Of a stretch of DNA of 64,000 bases, positions 10,351-23,379 are shown piece after piece. Location of the stretch: NCBI GenBank assembly GCA_027924585.1, contig BSBM01001444.1:3100001-3164000 (forward strand), in the 5' to 3' direction. Position 1 is the stretch's first letter; every line of letters begins with the position of its first letter. Position numbers and translations under genes: made by a program. The stretch comes from Larix kaempferi. Lineage: Eukaryota; Streptophyta; Pinopsida; Pinales; Pinaceae. The notes under the pieces were generated by a model. The model worked only from the letters and a program-made list of their open reading frames with translations. It was not told the origin of the DNA and ran no database searches.

Positions 10351-11320
10351 TCATGGACAAATTGTAAAGAGTCTAAAATAACGTATTTTTTTGCTTCCTA
10401 GATAGCATCCTTTCTGATGTCTAAAATAACGCCCATTTTTTTGCTTCCAGAATAGCATCCAATTTTTCTTCCTAAACGATGTCGAGGTTTGCTTCCTAAA
10501 TAACATCATATTTTGCTTCATAGATATCATCCTCTTTTACTTCCTAAATGACGTCCCCATTAACACCCTATTTGCATCCTTAAAAGCGTCATGTTAGCAT
10601 TTATGTTTGCATCTACATTCGCGCCATATTTGCATCCAAATTAGCATCCAATATTGCATCCATATGTGCTACCTCTTTAGCATTTCATTCTGCACCATGT
10701 TTTACTTCCAGTATGCACCAATTTTCACTTCTAATTTTGCACCAATTTTTCCTTCCTTTTTTGCATCGTGTTGTGCTACCAAAATGGCCCCAAATTTTTC
10801 TTCTATTGTTGCACCATATTTTGCTTCCTATGTAGCGCCATGTTTTGCATCCAAAGCAACATCTTATTTTGCTACCATATCAACGCCATGTTTGGCTTTC
10901 TCATTAGCGTCAAGTGTTGCATCCTTTTTAACGCCTAGTTTTTCATCTCCATTGATGTCAACATTAGCACCATGTTTTGCTACCACTTTAGCGCCCAATT
11001 TAGCGTCCATTTTTACTCCCACACTAGTGCCACATTTTGCTTCCCGTTTAGCTTCTTGAATTTCTTCTTGTTTTACTTTCTCATGAACGCTGCATTTAGC
11101 TTCCCATTAAGCATCTAATTTTGCTTCTTTATTGGCCACTAGTTTAGCTTTTGGTTTGGATTCTACTTTGATGTCCAAAATAGCATCATAATTGACTTCC
11201 AGCTTAGCGCTAGGTATTGTATCAATGTTGCTTCTAGATCTATGACATAGTGGGATTCCATTTAGACTTCTAGTTTTTCTTCCTTATTAGCACCACATTA
11301 GGCTTGCTATTTAACACCTA
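10351..11320. repeat. Degenerate subterminal array of TTTTGCTTCC/TAGCATCC units
   Basis: Nearly 1 kb of irregular ~15-30-bp units built from strings like TTTTGCTTCCTAAATAGCATCC, TTTGCACC and TTAGCGCC. The array starts right inside the CACTA terminus, and CACTA elements are known for long subterminal repeats, so I read it as that region. A 150-codon frame at 10607-11059 (ASFVAPCFAS-type peptide repeats) is a by-product of the unit length, not a gene. Confidence 0.65.
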
Positions 11321-11928
11321 CAACAATATCCAATTGTGTGCTAATTATATCAAATTATTATAATTATTTCATTAATTTCAATGGTTCTCATATATAATTC
11401 AAGTTCTGAAATAACATAATGAAACATTGAAATAATTGTAGATACCATTATTGAAATTAATTACATAGTATTTATGAAGAAATTTAACACAAACAAACAA
11501 CATTTATCCAAAGCAGTAACATCATCATATATATTAATTTTCCATAAAAAGATCATCGACAACTCCAATATAGATAAATTTACAATATAATAGCAATAAC
11601 ATCACCATTATCTTTCATCAAAAGAAGTGAAATTATAAAGGATCATCACATCAATAACCTATCCTACAGGTCATCATATTAAAGTTAAAAGAACAAGTGA
11701 ACGATATATATAGTGAAAATACCAATATCACAAGAAATATCCTTTTTAATATCTATATATAGAAATGTCAAAATGATCAAGGGTAATCAAAGTTTATATG
11801 TCAACATAAATCCACCATACAAATCAAAATGACCGAAAATTTAATATGAACTTGGATCATCACAAAATAACAATACGTGTCTAGTAGCATCGAGAAAGCA
11901 ATAAATATCTACAATCTCAATAGTAGCA
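11321..11928. other. Spacer, possibly transposon interior
   Basis: AT-rich with no readable domain. If the CACTA reading is right, this lies between the subterminal repeats and the exon candidate at 11929-12138. Confidence 0.4.
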
Positions 11929-12138
11929 TCAATGGCTACCATCATCATCATCATCATCATCACCACCACCATTATAATCATCCTCCTCCTCCTCCTCCTC
12001 CTCCTCCTCCTCATCTATCCCAACATCATATTCATCATCATTTTCATCTAATCCATTTGCATCATTATCAGCAATATCTTTCTCTGGTACATTGGTGACA
12101 ACATAATCTAGATCATCTGAGTCATCTTCACCATTTTT
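11929..12138 (-). CDS. Acidic C-terminal exon candidate, unknown gene
   Basis: On the minus strand a classic acceptor (pyrimidine-rich TTGTTGTTTGCAG ending at 12139) is followed by about 69 codons and a TGA at 11929-11931. The peptide is strongly acidic: KNGEDDSDDLDYVV, a middle part with NDANGLDENDDEYDVG, then runs of Glu and Asp encoded by (CTC)n and (ATC)n microsatellites, ending GSH. I do not recognise the gene. The position inside a possible CACTA element suggests a terminal exon of its protein or of a captured gene; a plain microsatellite-driven open frame is the alternative. No upstream exon could be identified. Confidence 0.35.
   Translation of the reverse strand, partial: KNGEDDSDDLDYVVTNVPEKDIADNDANGLDENDDEYDVGIDEEEEEEEEEEDDYNGGGDDDDDDDGSH
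11938..12013. repeat. Compound trinucleotide microsatellite (ATC)n...(CTC)n
   Basis: Seven ATC units then CACCACCACC (about 11938-11971) and, after a short gap, about eleven CTC/TCC units (about 11980-12013). Read on the minus strand they encode Asp and Glu runs; on the plus strand they give a spurious poly-His/poly-Pro peptide. Confidence 0.95.
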
Positions 12139-12380
12139 CTGCAAACAACAAGAAATAATCAATTTAAAACATTAGTATTAATTTCATTACATAATGCATA
12201 TTTTGTGTTATATTGCAAATATTAGTGTGATAATTTATGCATTCTCATGAGTTTTCCAACCAGGGATGATTTTAAGAACCCCCCCTAAATTTATATGTAT
12301 AAAAAATGGGTGAATCCCCATGATACATAGAAAACTTTGAAGGCTATTTTATTAATAATATAATATGTATATATAATTTT

Positions 12381-12540
12381 TTGGCGAATCTTTCACGAAA
12401 TTATAAAAGCTTGTAAATTTTGGGTGAATCTTTCACAAAATTATAAAAACTTGTAAAAGTTTTGGCGAATCTTTCACAGAATTAGAAAATCTTGTGAAAT
12501 CTTGGCGAATCTTACACTAAACTATAAACACTTGTAAAGG
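12381..12540. repeat. Tandem repeat, 40-41 bp, 4 copies
   Basis: The core GGCGAATCTTTCACAAAATT, followed by ATAAAA-CTTGTAAA, recurs with GGYGAATC at 12383, 12423, 12464 and 12504. The spacing is 40, 41 and 40 bp. Confidence 0.9.
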
Positions 12541-12871
12541 CTTGAAAAATTGGTTCAAGTTAGTCTTCAATAATGAAACCGATACTCTTCAACTTAGTCT
12601 TCAATAATGAAACTGATACTCTACTCCAAGTCAAAAAATCTATTCATCCATGATTAGAGACACTATATTCTCCAATATCCAAGGAAAAGAGGCACTACTC
12701 AACTCAAAGAAAAAGAGATACAATGGCTACAAGGAGCATTGTAGCCCAAGACTTAGATAAAGGAGATGTTGTCCAGGTAGCAAATTGTCTGAAGAGATTT
12801 GAACATCCAAAAGCATCCATAAGTCTACATTTTTCAATGGATGTTAAGTCCAAAACACATTCATCTGGACG

Positions 12872-13098
12872 TTTGATGGGTGAATCCCTTCCCATCTGGC
12901 TCAGGAGGAATATTTTTTGGTAAAGTAGGAGTAATTCACTGCAAGTTTGTATGGAATATTGGCATTAAGACCGATATTTTAGCTGAATCTTTATCTGCCT
13001 TAAAATATTTGGAAACAAGGACAAGAATCACCAAAAGGGATGTGGTTTCCTTAGGAAAGTCACAAGTGATGATAGAAGCACTCAAAGGAAACCATTAA
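12872..13098 (+). pseudogene. RNase H (RVT_3-type) fragment of a retroelement
   Basis: TTTGATGGG (12872-12880) encodes the FDG motif with the first catalytic Asp. A frame change follows and the reading continues NPFPSGSGGIFFGKVGVIH, then DILAESLSALKYLE (catalytic Glu) and a segment ending SLGKSQVMIEALKGNH. Family members carry a GDS-type motif where this copy has GKS, so the second catalytic Asp is gone. The stop comes directly after KGNH. No reverse transcriptase is readable before it, so it is an isolated fragment of a plant LINE or similar element, not part of the LINE at 4-8.7 kb. Confidence 0.7.
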
Positions 13099-14630
13099 TA
13101 AAAATGAAGTGATCAATAGAATGTAGACTCATTCAAATATGTTAAGTCTCAATTGAACAGATCCAGACATGCCCCGAGAAGACACAATGAAACAAGAATC
13201 CCGACATGCCCTGGGAATATACAATGGAAAGAGAAGATACAATGGAACATAAATATAGACATGTCCTGAGAAGATACAATGGAACAATGGATAATATGGA
13301 AAACACAGCAATTTCCATTCATGTAGGTTCCTGTTAAAGTTAGTGCAGTTGCGAGACCCATTCTCAGAGAGATGGTACCCTAGTTAGTTAACTAGAGTTT
13401 TTGTTCAATTTAACTAGGAAGACTAAAGAGTAAGACCCTAGAAGGTACCCTAGGGCCCGCAGCTGTCTCCTGGGGTTCTTTGTCGGGGACCAAGTAGGCT
13501 GATGCCATGGCAAAGTCCCTAGCATGTAGCTAGGGCCCCTATTTGTCTCTAGGGTATTCTCGTTCAGGACCAAATAGTTTCTTGGTCACGAGGACCAAGC
13601 ATGTCTTGCAGGTTGAGATAGAAACCTCATGTTCAAGAACTAGGCAGATTCTTGGTCATGAGGACCAAGCAGTAGTTCCTGCAGTGAAATACCTGGTCAT
13701 TAACCAGGTTGATCTTGGTCAGCGGGCCAAGATGATGATGTGTGATGCCCTCCTCTCCTGGGTCTTCAAGATGGTTGAGCTAGATGGTCTTCTCAATAGA
13801 CTGGCTATGCCTTGATGAAGCCACTACCAATTGACCTAAGGAGTAGCCTGGAGGACCACATGATCACATCATCCAGTGTGGACCCTTCCTTATACAGTGA
13901 TGATGAACTTTAAGGTTATATGGAACATTTGTACATTTGAGAGAGATCATTGGTTGTACCTTCCCCACCTTGGTTGATTAAGAATTGTCCTTACACCTTG
14001 TTGTTCTTGGTTTTGTGGTACTTTGTGTTAATTTTTTTTGTGCCACCATTGATGTTTTGGTCTTATGGGTACTATGGTTGTTTTCATACCTTTTGGTACA
14101 CCCCTTGGTCCTAGGGGTTATGGGTCATGTACTCATTCTTGTTTTAATGATTTGACTTGTACCATGTGTTGGTCCGTATACCCTTACCTAATTAATTACA
14201 TGTGTGGTGACATGACCCTAGTACCCACCTAAGACACTTTATTCATATTTATTTATAATTTGTGACTTTTATTATTTTGGTATCTTAACACTGGGATTCG
14301 ACACTCTCCTGCTACATCTTGCGGGTTATCCTCTTACCCGAGTCGCAGCCAAAAACTAAATTACTGTGGCCCATTCTCTTTACAACAACCCCCCTTTAAA
14401 TTTCATGAGTGGGTTCTGCAGCCATGTCTATATCATCTCATCCCTCAAAATGCCCTTCATACACAGTCCAAAAATATCGAACGCCCACTCACACTACCCT
14501 CTTTAAATTCACTTCTCTGCACTACTGAACTCACTCAACAACAATGGACAGGTCGGAGCTTATGACATATTCTTTTCTATACGCACGGGAGGAATTGGAG
14601 GTGGGCGAGTGTGGGAGTGGATAGAGATAA
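13099..14630. other. Unclassified repeat-like spacer
   Basis: Recurrent strings such as TTGGTCATGAGGACCAAGCA and TTGGTCACGAGGACCAAGCA (about 13582 and 13652), and two blocks with CTAGGGCCC near 13455 and 13535, give it the look of an LTR or leader. No matching ends, primer site or domain can be fixed. Short ATACAATGGAA repeats also occur at about 13200-13280. Confidence 0.4.
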
Positions 14631-14642
14631 GCTCTGATACCA
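14631..14642 (-). other. Primer-binding site, tRNA-Met type
   Basis: Read on the minus strand this is TGGTATCAGAGC, the primer-binding site common to many plant copia elements (complementary to initiator tRNA-Met). It lies two bases inside the LTR end at 14645. Confidence 0.8.
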
Positions 14643-14644
14643 AT

Positions 14645-14897
14645 TGAAGGAGGGCGCAACGAATAATCAATGGGCCCAATGCCCAGAACCTCCTTATCCA
14701 TTTCATAAAACCAAATATTACATTTATAAATGTGGTTGATACCTGAAAAGATCCAGATCTAGAATTCTACCGTTAACAATTGGTTGGGAAGGATAGGGCT
14801 TCATAAAGAAGCTATCTGACATTTACTACACTGTATACATTCACGTGATCTCACTACTCGAGGAGGAGGATGTGGCTATTAGAATTAATTTCCAACA
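14645..14897 (-). mobile_element. Copia-type LTR (5' LTR, minus orientation)
   Basis: On the minus strand the segment starts TGTTGGAAATTAATTC and ends CCTCCTTCA, followed by AT and the tRNA-Met primer-binding site. TG...CA ends, a length of 253 bp and the primer site fit a Ty1/copia 5' LTR. The interior would lie at lower coordinates, but no gag or pol is readable there, and no second LTR was found, so the element is truncated or its interior is too decayed. Confidence 0.68.
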
Positions 14898-17800
14898 ATA
14901 TCTACACTCCTAATTAAATATTGTTTCTAACTACGGTGGCCACAGATCCTAGCATATTTGTTTGCTCAAAACCCAACTTCAAAATAGAGCGAATCCCAAT
15001 CAATGAAATTCACAAACTTCTATAGAAGAAACAAACTGCTACTATATGAAAGAAACTAATGGTTATGTTCTGTTTATAAAACAACATGATTTACCGTTCC
15101 GGGAATCCCCCAGACCCAAATTGGAGTTATGAATAGAAGATTCTCTCTCCCTCGCCCTCGGCCTAAGTCCTAATACCTACCAGATCAGCCTAATACAAGG
15201 GTGAAAGCAAGCGCAAGGACCACCCAAACTCATGCTTGGAAGTCTTCATTCGGTCATTCTGAAATAAAAAAACAAGCATTCAGTAATTGATAATGACTAT
15301 GCCATATGTGGCTTTCTCATTTTTCGATTGGAACACTCCACTCGTAGGTATGGATTGGCTCCTTTATCCGATTTCTGGTATCACAACCTTGAGAAAACTC
15401 TCTTCCAAACAACATATTTAATTAGAAAGAAATAGTTAATACTTACCAATGTGAAGCAAAAGAAGGGGTTAAGTTTCTTGGCCATAGTCGTAGCTACCTG
15501 CAATAAAAATAAGCATTTCCATAGTCATGTTGGTTGCAGAGACCTCCAAAAAAAATGAAGGGATGGGATGGGTTGTGGATGGGGTGGGTTGTGGGTTTCC
15601 GCTTCTTGGCCATAGCTGTCGTAAATTCCAACCAAAACAAGGGGTTTCCATAACAGTTTTTGTTGTTTCTTCTTGGAAACAGTCGCCCACGCTTGCAAGT
15701 AGCCATAGTCCTCCGCCCTCGCAACCCTACAACCATCAACCCTCGCAACCCTAATGCAACATCGGTAAACCTAACCCAAAACAACTCTAATGCAACCTTG
15801 GTATAAATACTTAGAGGTGCTTGTGGAATCCTTGTTTAGCTATGTGGGTTTTATTTAAGTAGACTCAAAACCTAACCCAAAACCTAATTGTTATATGTTA
15901 GTTGTTATGGATACCTAGTTGCCATCATCAATTATGCATACTTTAGCTACCTGTTATCACCAGCTTCTTTAGTTAAACCGATTGTGTGCCACAAATCAAA
16001 TTTGGAACAATTGCCATATTAAACGGTTCAAGTGCGAGTTATCCATGCCTAGCTATATGTTATCACCATCCCTCTTCCCATTATTGCCACGAACTGCTGA
16101 GCCCATGCATCCACTACTAGTTATCCATTCATTAACTACCAGTTATTTTTATGACTGCCATAGAATCGACAGTACACTTGTCTGATCTTCATGCAATCTT
16201 GGAAAAACATAAGAAGTAGTCCACCCCAAATTCTAAGATATAAACCCCACATAATAATTAATGAAAAAACGAATCACAATTATTTGCAAGATCCTTTACA
16301 CATAGATGTATCAGTTATAAAAATAAAATAAAATTTACAACTATTAAAAAAACTAATTATAATCTTCAAATTAAAATTTTAACTTAAAAAACCTTTTAAA
16401 AGTCCAAACATCTATGTCTCTCTTTCCATTACAATCGTAAGTTAAAATGGATATGCAATTGTAATTAAATTGCCAAATTCAAAGCCGATTGATCACCAAC
16501 ATACAATGTTCCTATGAGAACCATTGGAAGTTTGAAGAAATAAAACATAGATGAGTATTATGTAAATATAGACTAACAATTAATCGCCATTACATCATAC
16601 CCTCTAGCATTGCACCCTATCCTAAGCAAACGTGAATGAATAGTTGCATGAAGTGCATGAATCCGGAAAAATTCTCACTCACACATAATTAATATCGATC
16701 CTGTTGCTTTTGAATTATTGCAGGGGAACGCTATTTAGGACTGTTTCGACAATCAGGACTCTTAGGACATACATTGTTCTTTGATTCCTCTACTCTTAGG
16801 AAATACATTGTTCTTCGATGAGTATGCACAGTAGCAATCACAAATGTTCAGTGGCTAATGCAAGAATCAATAGGTAGTGAATGGCTTTGTTACCGAACTC
16901 GGTCCAATGCAGAGGTGTATGTATCGAAGCCAAGAAAACTCAGACTGCTATTTTCCTGAGTTCAAGATCTTGTTCTTAAGCCTATGTAACAATGCCTTCT
17001 TTCAAAAATTGGTGCAGCTGCTCCAGAGCTTCCCCACGTCACTCGAGTTAGAGACACTCAAAGGAACTGAGCTTCTCCTACAATCTCAATTCTTCGACAC
17101 CTTACCTCTTTTTTAAACTCTGTTCTAAAACATGGCAAGAAGACAAGCTTAGCATTTGAGGCCTTGTCAGTTTCTCCAACCCCTGTATTATTTTTTAACT
17201 CCCACGTCGATCAACCTCCATCCTCTCCAAAACTACTAGCCTATCGAGACTTGGAAGCTCATCAAATTCATAAAATATCCGATGTTTAGTTCTTGAAGCT
17301 TTGCAAGATTATAAAGCCCTAGTATTATCGTAATTGATAACAAATAACCAATTAAGCGTTATTAGGGTTTGGCCGTAGGATTCCAACCTCCAACAAATCT
17401 TTGCAATCTTTAATCAACGCCCAGAACCATCACAACAATTTGGCCCGTTCACTTGAAGAACACACGCAGGAATAAAAACGCCCATGTTGTAATATTTTAT
17501 CCCCTTGCAATGCTTGAGGTTCACTGATTGAATAGACTCTATGGCCACAGTGGAATACAAACTTAGGCCCAAATCTAAGAAAGTCGACCATATGGCAGAG
17601 AAATAACAAACCAGATATAAATTATTCAAACGACCTGCAATATAGGAGGATGTTAGGGTTCACGAGACCATAAAAATAGTAACTATTTGAATAATCCAGC
17701 AGACGAAGAAACACAACCATTGATCAACCAAAGGACGGTGGATTTGCATAGACTGTTAGGCTTTTATATCTGAGAATGAAAATGAGATTAACTCTTGTGA

Positions 17801-18154
17801 AACAATAAATAAAATACCTAGAGGAATAAATAGACTGCAAAACACATGAAAATGCTCCATCATCTCTGAAAAACGCCCCAGCATTTATAAATTAGCCATA
17901 ACAATGAATTCGTATGCCGTAGACTTCATAAAATCAGATGGAAAAGCAACAACGTATAAATTCTTTTTGAAAAGCTTGTCTAATTAACTTTACATGTATT
18001 TCTCTCCTATGCATAAAACTTTAGATCACTTGTTGAGAGGATTATATCAAGCCACTCACAAATCATGTTTTTCTCTAATCGATAAATTATGGGCATTCAA
18101 GTAGTTTATTAGGTCATAAATATTGAAAACATTTCTATCCATTGTCTGGTCAAC
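14898..18154. other. Spacer, no recognised feature
   Basis: About 3.2 kb without an identifiable domain. The overlapping frames near 15.5-15.8 kb and 16.9-17.1 kb have no motifs. Confidence 0.45.
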
Positions 18155-18228
18155 AATAACTTGCAACAAGTATCCTGGAAACCATCCAAGAAATAACTTG
18201 CAACAAGTATCCTGGAAACCATCCAAGA
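18155..18228. repeat. Perfect 37-bp tandem duplication
   Basis: Two consecutive identical units start AATAACTTGCAACAAGTATC, at 18155 and 18192. The absence of differences marks it as recent. Confidence 0.93.
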
Positions 18229-18626
18229 AATATTGTGGGTTGTGTGCTACCAAATAACCAATTAGAAGATGCAAAATTGCATTGTAGGTAGCTAGCAGCA
18301 ATGTCATATGCAAGTATCTAACCGAACCCATAATTCACTCTAGTCCATACTTAAATAATACCACACGGGCACCAATCCAAATTTAATAAAAAGAACTCCC
18401 ACACACAACTCTCCAACTCTTGTAGACCTACTGGCCTGCAATATTTGAAGGAAATAGATGTAAAGAATTATACCATTCAAAACTCCTAAAGAAAGTGGGA
18501 ACTATAATCAAATCAAAACAATGCAGAAGGTGATCAAGGTGAAGCATGAAACTTAGTAGTTAAGATCTTCCATCGGTGCAAAAATCCCTTTGCAATGTAA
18601 TCAACAGTTATTGTTGATTACAGTCA

Positions 18627-18727
18627 CATTGGTTGTTGGAAAAACCAATGGTAATGAAGTATCCATTGGAACTATCCAATGGTAAGGAACTATCCATTGG
18701 TTGTTGGAAAAACCAATGGTAATGAAC
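18627..18727. repeat. Duplicated short palindrome
   Basis: CATTGGTTGTTGGAAAAACC, followed by AATGGTAATGAA, occurs at 18627 and 18695 (68-bp spacing). Each copy is itself an imperfect inverted repeat (ATTGGTT/AACCAAT), and the spacer holds further CCATTGG/CCAATGG words, so the block could form several alternative hairpins. Confidence 0.75.
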
Positions 18728-18740
18728 AGAAATATAATGA

Positions 18741-21700
18741 AATGAACCTTTTATTATTACCCTTGGAAGGCCAAGCAAGATTTATGGGAGATCATCAAAA
18801 TGAGAAAAACAGAGTACATAAGATTTAAACAGCTCAGTCTGGTTGTCTAAGATATCTAACATGCAATTATAAAAATTATACAGCACTCAAACTACATTGT
18901 AAATAAATATATTGAATAAAAAGTTTTATCTCTGCCCATACTAGAAAGAAGTAATTTTTTTGTCTCCAATAACTCCTTGAGAAGGCTTCCTACATAGCTG
19001 AAAATTTTAGCAACATCTTCAGATCCCTGGACTAATGCATTGAATGCTTCTCTTATTTAGTCACATCTATAATAATTTAATGACACTTGAGTTTCATCTT
19101 GGATTGCTGGTTCATCACATGGGATACATTTGCATTCTCTTCATGAACATAAATTTGGAATAAAATTTTGGGTCGAGGAAAAAATACTATGAACACCTCT
19201 ATGACAGAACAAAATGGCCTTCGAAGGCCAGTGAGGCCTCCAAAATTAATTCCCGAAAGATGAAAAAAAGCCTAAGCGTCATCTCCTTATTAGTATTATT
19301 AGTTGATAGGAATTCCTACTTGAACACCATCCTCCAGTTGGGGCAATAATATGACAGGTACACAACAAGTTTAAGAATGTCTTTGCAACAATCTCTAGTA
19401 ATTAGCATAAATAAATTCCTTGCTGCAAAAAGGAAACTCACATTTCTAGATTCTTGAGCCGGATTGACATTTTTAATCTTTGTGTAGCATTTAGATAGCG
19501 GCAAGCAAATTCCCAAATCAGATTCTTATTTCTTTATGAATTTCCCCATCAACACTATTATCTATGATGCTTTATTTTTCTCAAGCCAATTTTGACAAAT
19601 TGGACTTGAAACAGATTTAAAAAAATAACCTCCTAGTGGTTAGTAGGTGACAAATGTGAGTTGCAGATCTCCTCTATTACAAAATATATGTCATAATAAC
19701 AAGCTAAGTGTTTCCACCAATGGTGATTCTGTGTCACAAGAATTTGAATCTATTCAAACTTACAGGGCCTAGTTTGGTTGTATGCTAGTGAATGGCTTGT
19801 TCTCTACAACACCAATAACATCAATCCTGTTGTTCGTGATGCTCAACTAAAAGAGAAGCCTTTACTAGAAGAAGCTACAAAATCCTATGTGAACAACAAA
19901 GAGCATTATAACAAGTTGAAGAAGAAAGGGTGTTTCAAAATGATCAGGTTTCTCAACTAAACCCCCTAACAAGGTCAAGTGCATAGGAAAATGTTTACTC
20001 CAATTTTGTTTGGAAGACTGAGCTAAAACTCCTATAGAAAATCATCAAAGGATACCACTATATAATCACAATTGTAGTCTCTCAATTGTCACACTTCATG
20101 CTCTCACATATTTATGGCCTCACAAGATCATCTCCCTATAGAAAATGTCTACTAATTCCTGGCCTTTCTTGTGTATCAGAACAATAGCCCTAATTCTTGG
20201 CCGTTCTTGTGTATCTAAACAGTAGCCCATACAACCCAAGCGTTGTAAACTTGTACTTGGTTCATATGTTTGATTCCCTATAGTGACTCACAGACCTTGA
20301 TATTCTCAATTAGTTTTATTATCACAGAAATAAGACCAAACTTAAGTTACTGTTCATGCAGACTAAACCTTCTTAGACTAGCAAAGAAATGTAGGTATAA
20401 AGTATTTTTTCATCAACTATATACAAGAGTTGAGACCAGATAAGTGAGGGAAAACATCATAATGTTCTTTGGGCTAAGAATAGAGAATGATGCATTTTGG
20501 TAAATTTCTAGGTTAGTAAAGAAGTTCCAAAACAATTATTCACTGACATGAATTACCTCCCAGCAATCCAGCTTATCATTGGGAAGAAAACATACAAAAA
20601 TACCCTAGAAAGAAATACACCCAACTGGAAAAGTAATTTTAGGCACCTTAAAAAGAGGTTAGCAAACACGTAAGAGGATTAATTAGATAGGGTGATCTTC
20701 GTTGCCCATATTATCATTAAAATATTGTAGTCAACATAAAAATCATTAAGATTACTACATGAGAGAGTTCATCCAACATATCAAGTGAATCTCAAAATTC
20801 ATCTTAAAAAAGGTTCACTTAAGTTGGCTTGTTTGTGATTACACACTTAATCAAAGATAATATAGTGAAGAATAGCTTACTTTGAATAAACAATTATCAA
20901 CAAATGAGATAATTTTATGAGTTGATAACATGAAGAGAAAATCCTGGTTCATTTTGTGCAGAGCATTCCCAACTAAAGGAGGTTTCATAAAATGAGATTA
21001 ACATATGAAAATTGCATGCTTTCAAGAACATAGGGAAAAATCAACAAAGATTACTAAGAAATCATGAGATCACTATCTCGACTAACTTTTTTACACAATG
21101 GTTTACACAATGTCCAAAAAGACAAATTAATGTATTTACACTATAGTTGGTTGGATTTGGATGATATTCTTTCAAACTCTTGGTAGTTTGATATTTCTAA
21201 GACAAAGGTAACATTTATTGGATTAGAGGAACTCTTCTTTGCTCCTAAATAAAGTTCAAGATTAGGTATATTCAGATCTGGCCACTCAATGTTTTCTCTA
21301 GTTGAGGTAACAAATTGACCATCAATAGGGTTCAAAAGAGATTTTTTTAGAACCAATTGTCCTATCCTCATTATTCTATTAATTTCTAGTCTAAGATCAT
21401 TGACAATGAGGCCTTTGTTTGTTATATTTTTAGTTCAATTTCCTGAAGATAACTCTTCTCCAAAGTACTATCTTCTATCAATTCGTCAGAAGCAATTTGT
21501 GTATCTAAAATTATATAGGAAGGTTCAATGAATGCTTTAGCCTTCAAATCTCCTTAAGAAGGTTTCCATGCCTTTTCTTTTAGTGCAAACATGAACAAAA
21601 AAGATGAGACAATACGACAAACATGAGATAGAAAGAACATCCAGGACCTACTGCGAAGTCAACTAACACATGCAATGATGACATATACAGGTTGATTACT

Positions 21701-22150
21701 ATATCGTGCCGAAAATCTTCCAAAATGATATAAATATATAAGGAGAAACTAACCTCTGCATAAACCACAGACCCAGGGAACACTGAGCAAATGCAGATTC
21801 ACCACTCAGCCACTGTCAAATTGCAATCAAAACCAAGATTCATGCAAATACCTTCATGTGGGCATTCGGTGAATCACTGAGGAATTACATACGGGCAAAA
21901 TTGTTCCCCATTAGCCCTAATTCGATGAAATATGAACCATTTTTTATAATAATAAAAAATATTCACATAACAAATTGGGGCCGAATTCGAGCTAAATAAC
22001 TGAACTGAAAACCTCTATCACTGCAAATTGAGTGGTAAGGGAATTTTCAATGTGGATTTGACAGGAAGTGGAAATTTGGGGTGAATTTAACCGTATCCTC
22101 GATTAAATGAAATATGTAAGATGAAATAACTGATCGAGGCCTCCATTATT
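18741..22150. other. Spacer, no recognised feature
   Basis: AT-rich sequence without identifiable domains. There is a small palindrome, GGCCTTCGAAGGCC, at about 19212. Confidence 0.45.
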
Positions 22151-22310
22151 GAAAATCGAGGGCTAAAGAAAGGGTTTAACATGAATTTTACTAGAAATCG
22201 GGGGCGAGCGAAGGGTTTAACCGGAATTTTACTGGAAATTGGGGGCGAAGGAAAGATTTAACAAGAATTTAACTGGAAATCGGGAGGCAAAATGAATATT
22301 TTAAGTAAAT
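22151..22310. repeat. Tandem repeat, 41-42 bp, 4 copies
   Basis: Units of the form GAAATCGGGGGCGAAGGAAA, then GGTTTAACA-GAATTTTACTG, have their ATCG/ATTG landmarks at 22155, 22197, 22238 and 22279. The copies are moderately diverged. Single GGGGCGA-like words occur further out, at about 21975 and 22315. Confidence 0.8.
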
Positions 22311-23379
22311 TTTAGAGGGCGAAATTTATTTTTTTCCCTCGCTCATTAATTTCCACGGAAGGAGATTTGATTCCTTATTATTATTTGTTTAATAAATATA
22401 GGACGAAAGTATTACATTTAAAAAAATAATTTAATGTTAAAATTCGCCCATTAAATATTTATAACCCCCTTAATTTCGCCCATGGGCTAAATTTCGCCCC
22501 TAAAATTTTCCATGTTTCCAACCATGAATATAAACATCATCTCATCAACAGATAGTAACCACACATATAAATTGTATCCACAACCATACACACTCACACA
22601 TACACAAACATGTACACCATAAATTTTCATATCACAATAGAACAAGACATAGAGGCAAGGAAAAATAGACATCCCGATGATTATATATAAAGTGGAGAAA
22701 AATATGATATCACATATTATTCGCTTCGAACCATTTTTTTGCCTAAAATTGTTATATCATTAAATCTCTATATATAACATGTTATTCAATCTATATCTTT
22801 AAAAGCATATCAACCATGGTTTTCATCTCTCAATCAACTTCATGAATTGTTTACATTTTTAATCTAAAAGTAAATTTAATACCAGCATAGATCCATCTTA
22901 AACCCGTATTTATCAAGCACCGAGAGGGATCCAATTTCTTGAGGTGTATTTCTTTTAAAAAAATTTAAACTCAAGAAATTTGATCTCTCTTGATTGAAAG
23001 ATCCGGGTTTAAGTTTTAAGTTTTTATTTTATAAACGAACATCTATTTTTTAATTACTTTTCATAATATTTTATTTTATGAACCAACATGGTTTTTTTTT
23101 AAATACTTTCCATAATTTTTTATTTTATGAGCCGACATGAATATTTTTAATTATTTTGTTACATCAAAAACGTTACATCACAAACGTTACAACATCTCCC
23201 CCATACTGGGCTATAGAGCACCTCGTTTCACTCGGTGCAATAACATGCTTGATAGTATCCCCTCGTAAACATGGCTAAAAGAATATTATCATAAATATAG
23301 TTTTTAACATATTAATCATATCATTGGTATAATAATCGCAAAGCTTACAAAGCTTTGTTGGATTCATGTTATCCAAGTC
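22311..23379. other. AT-rich spacer before the satellite
   Basis: Low-complexity AT sequence with an AACGTTACATCA doublet near 23160-23190. A weak inverted match lies at about 22920-23010 (GGGATCCAATTTCTTGAG against CTCAAGAAATTTGATCTCTC). No gene recognised. Confidence 0.45.

Noticed and set aside
10607-11059. 150-codon frame with repeated ASFVAPCFAS-like peptides
   Set aside because: It lies wholly in the degenerate DNA array and its peptide periodicity mirrors the DNA units; no start context, domain or splice signal.
11877-12098. Plus-strand frame with His and Pro runs
   Set aside because: Produced by the ATC and CTC microsatellites; the minus-strand reading has the better exon signals.
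13380-14290. Possible LTR ending in TATCTTAACA
   Set aside because: No matching TG start, no primer site after the end, no second copy in the window.
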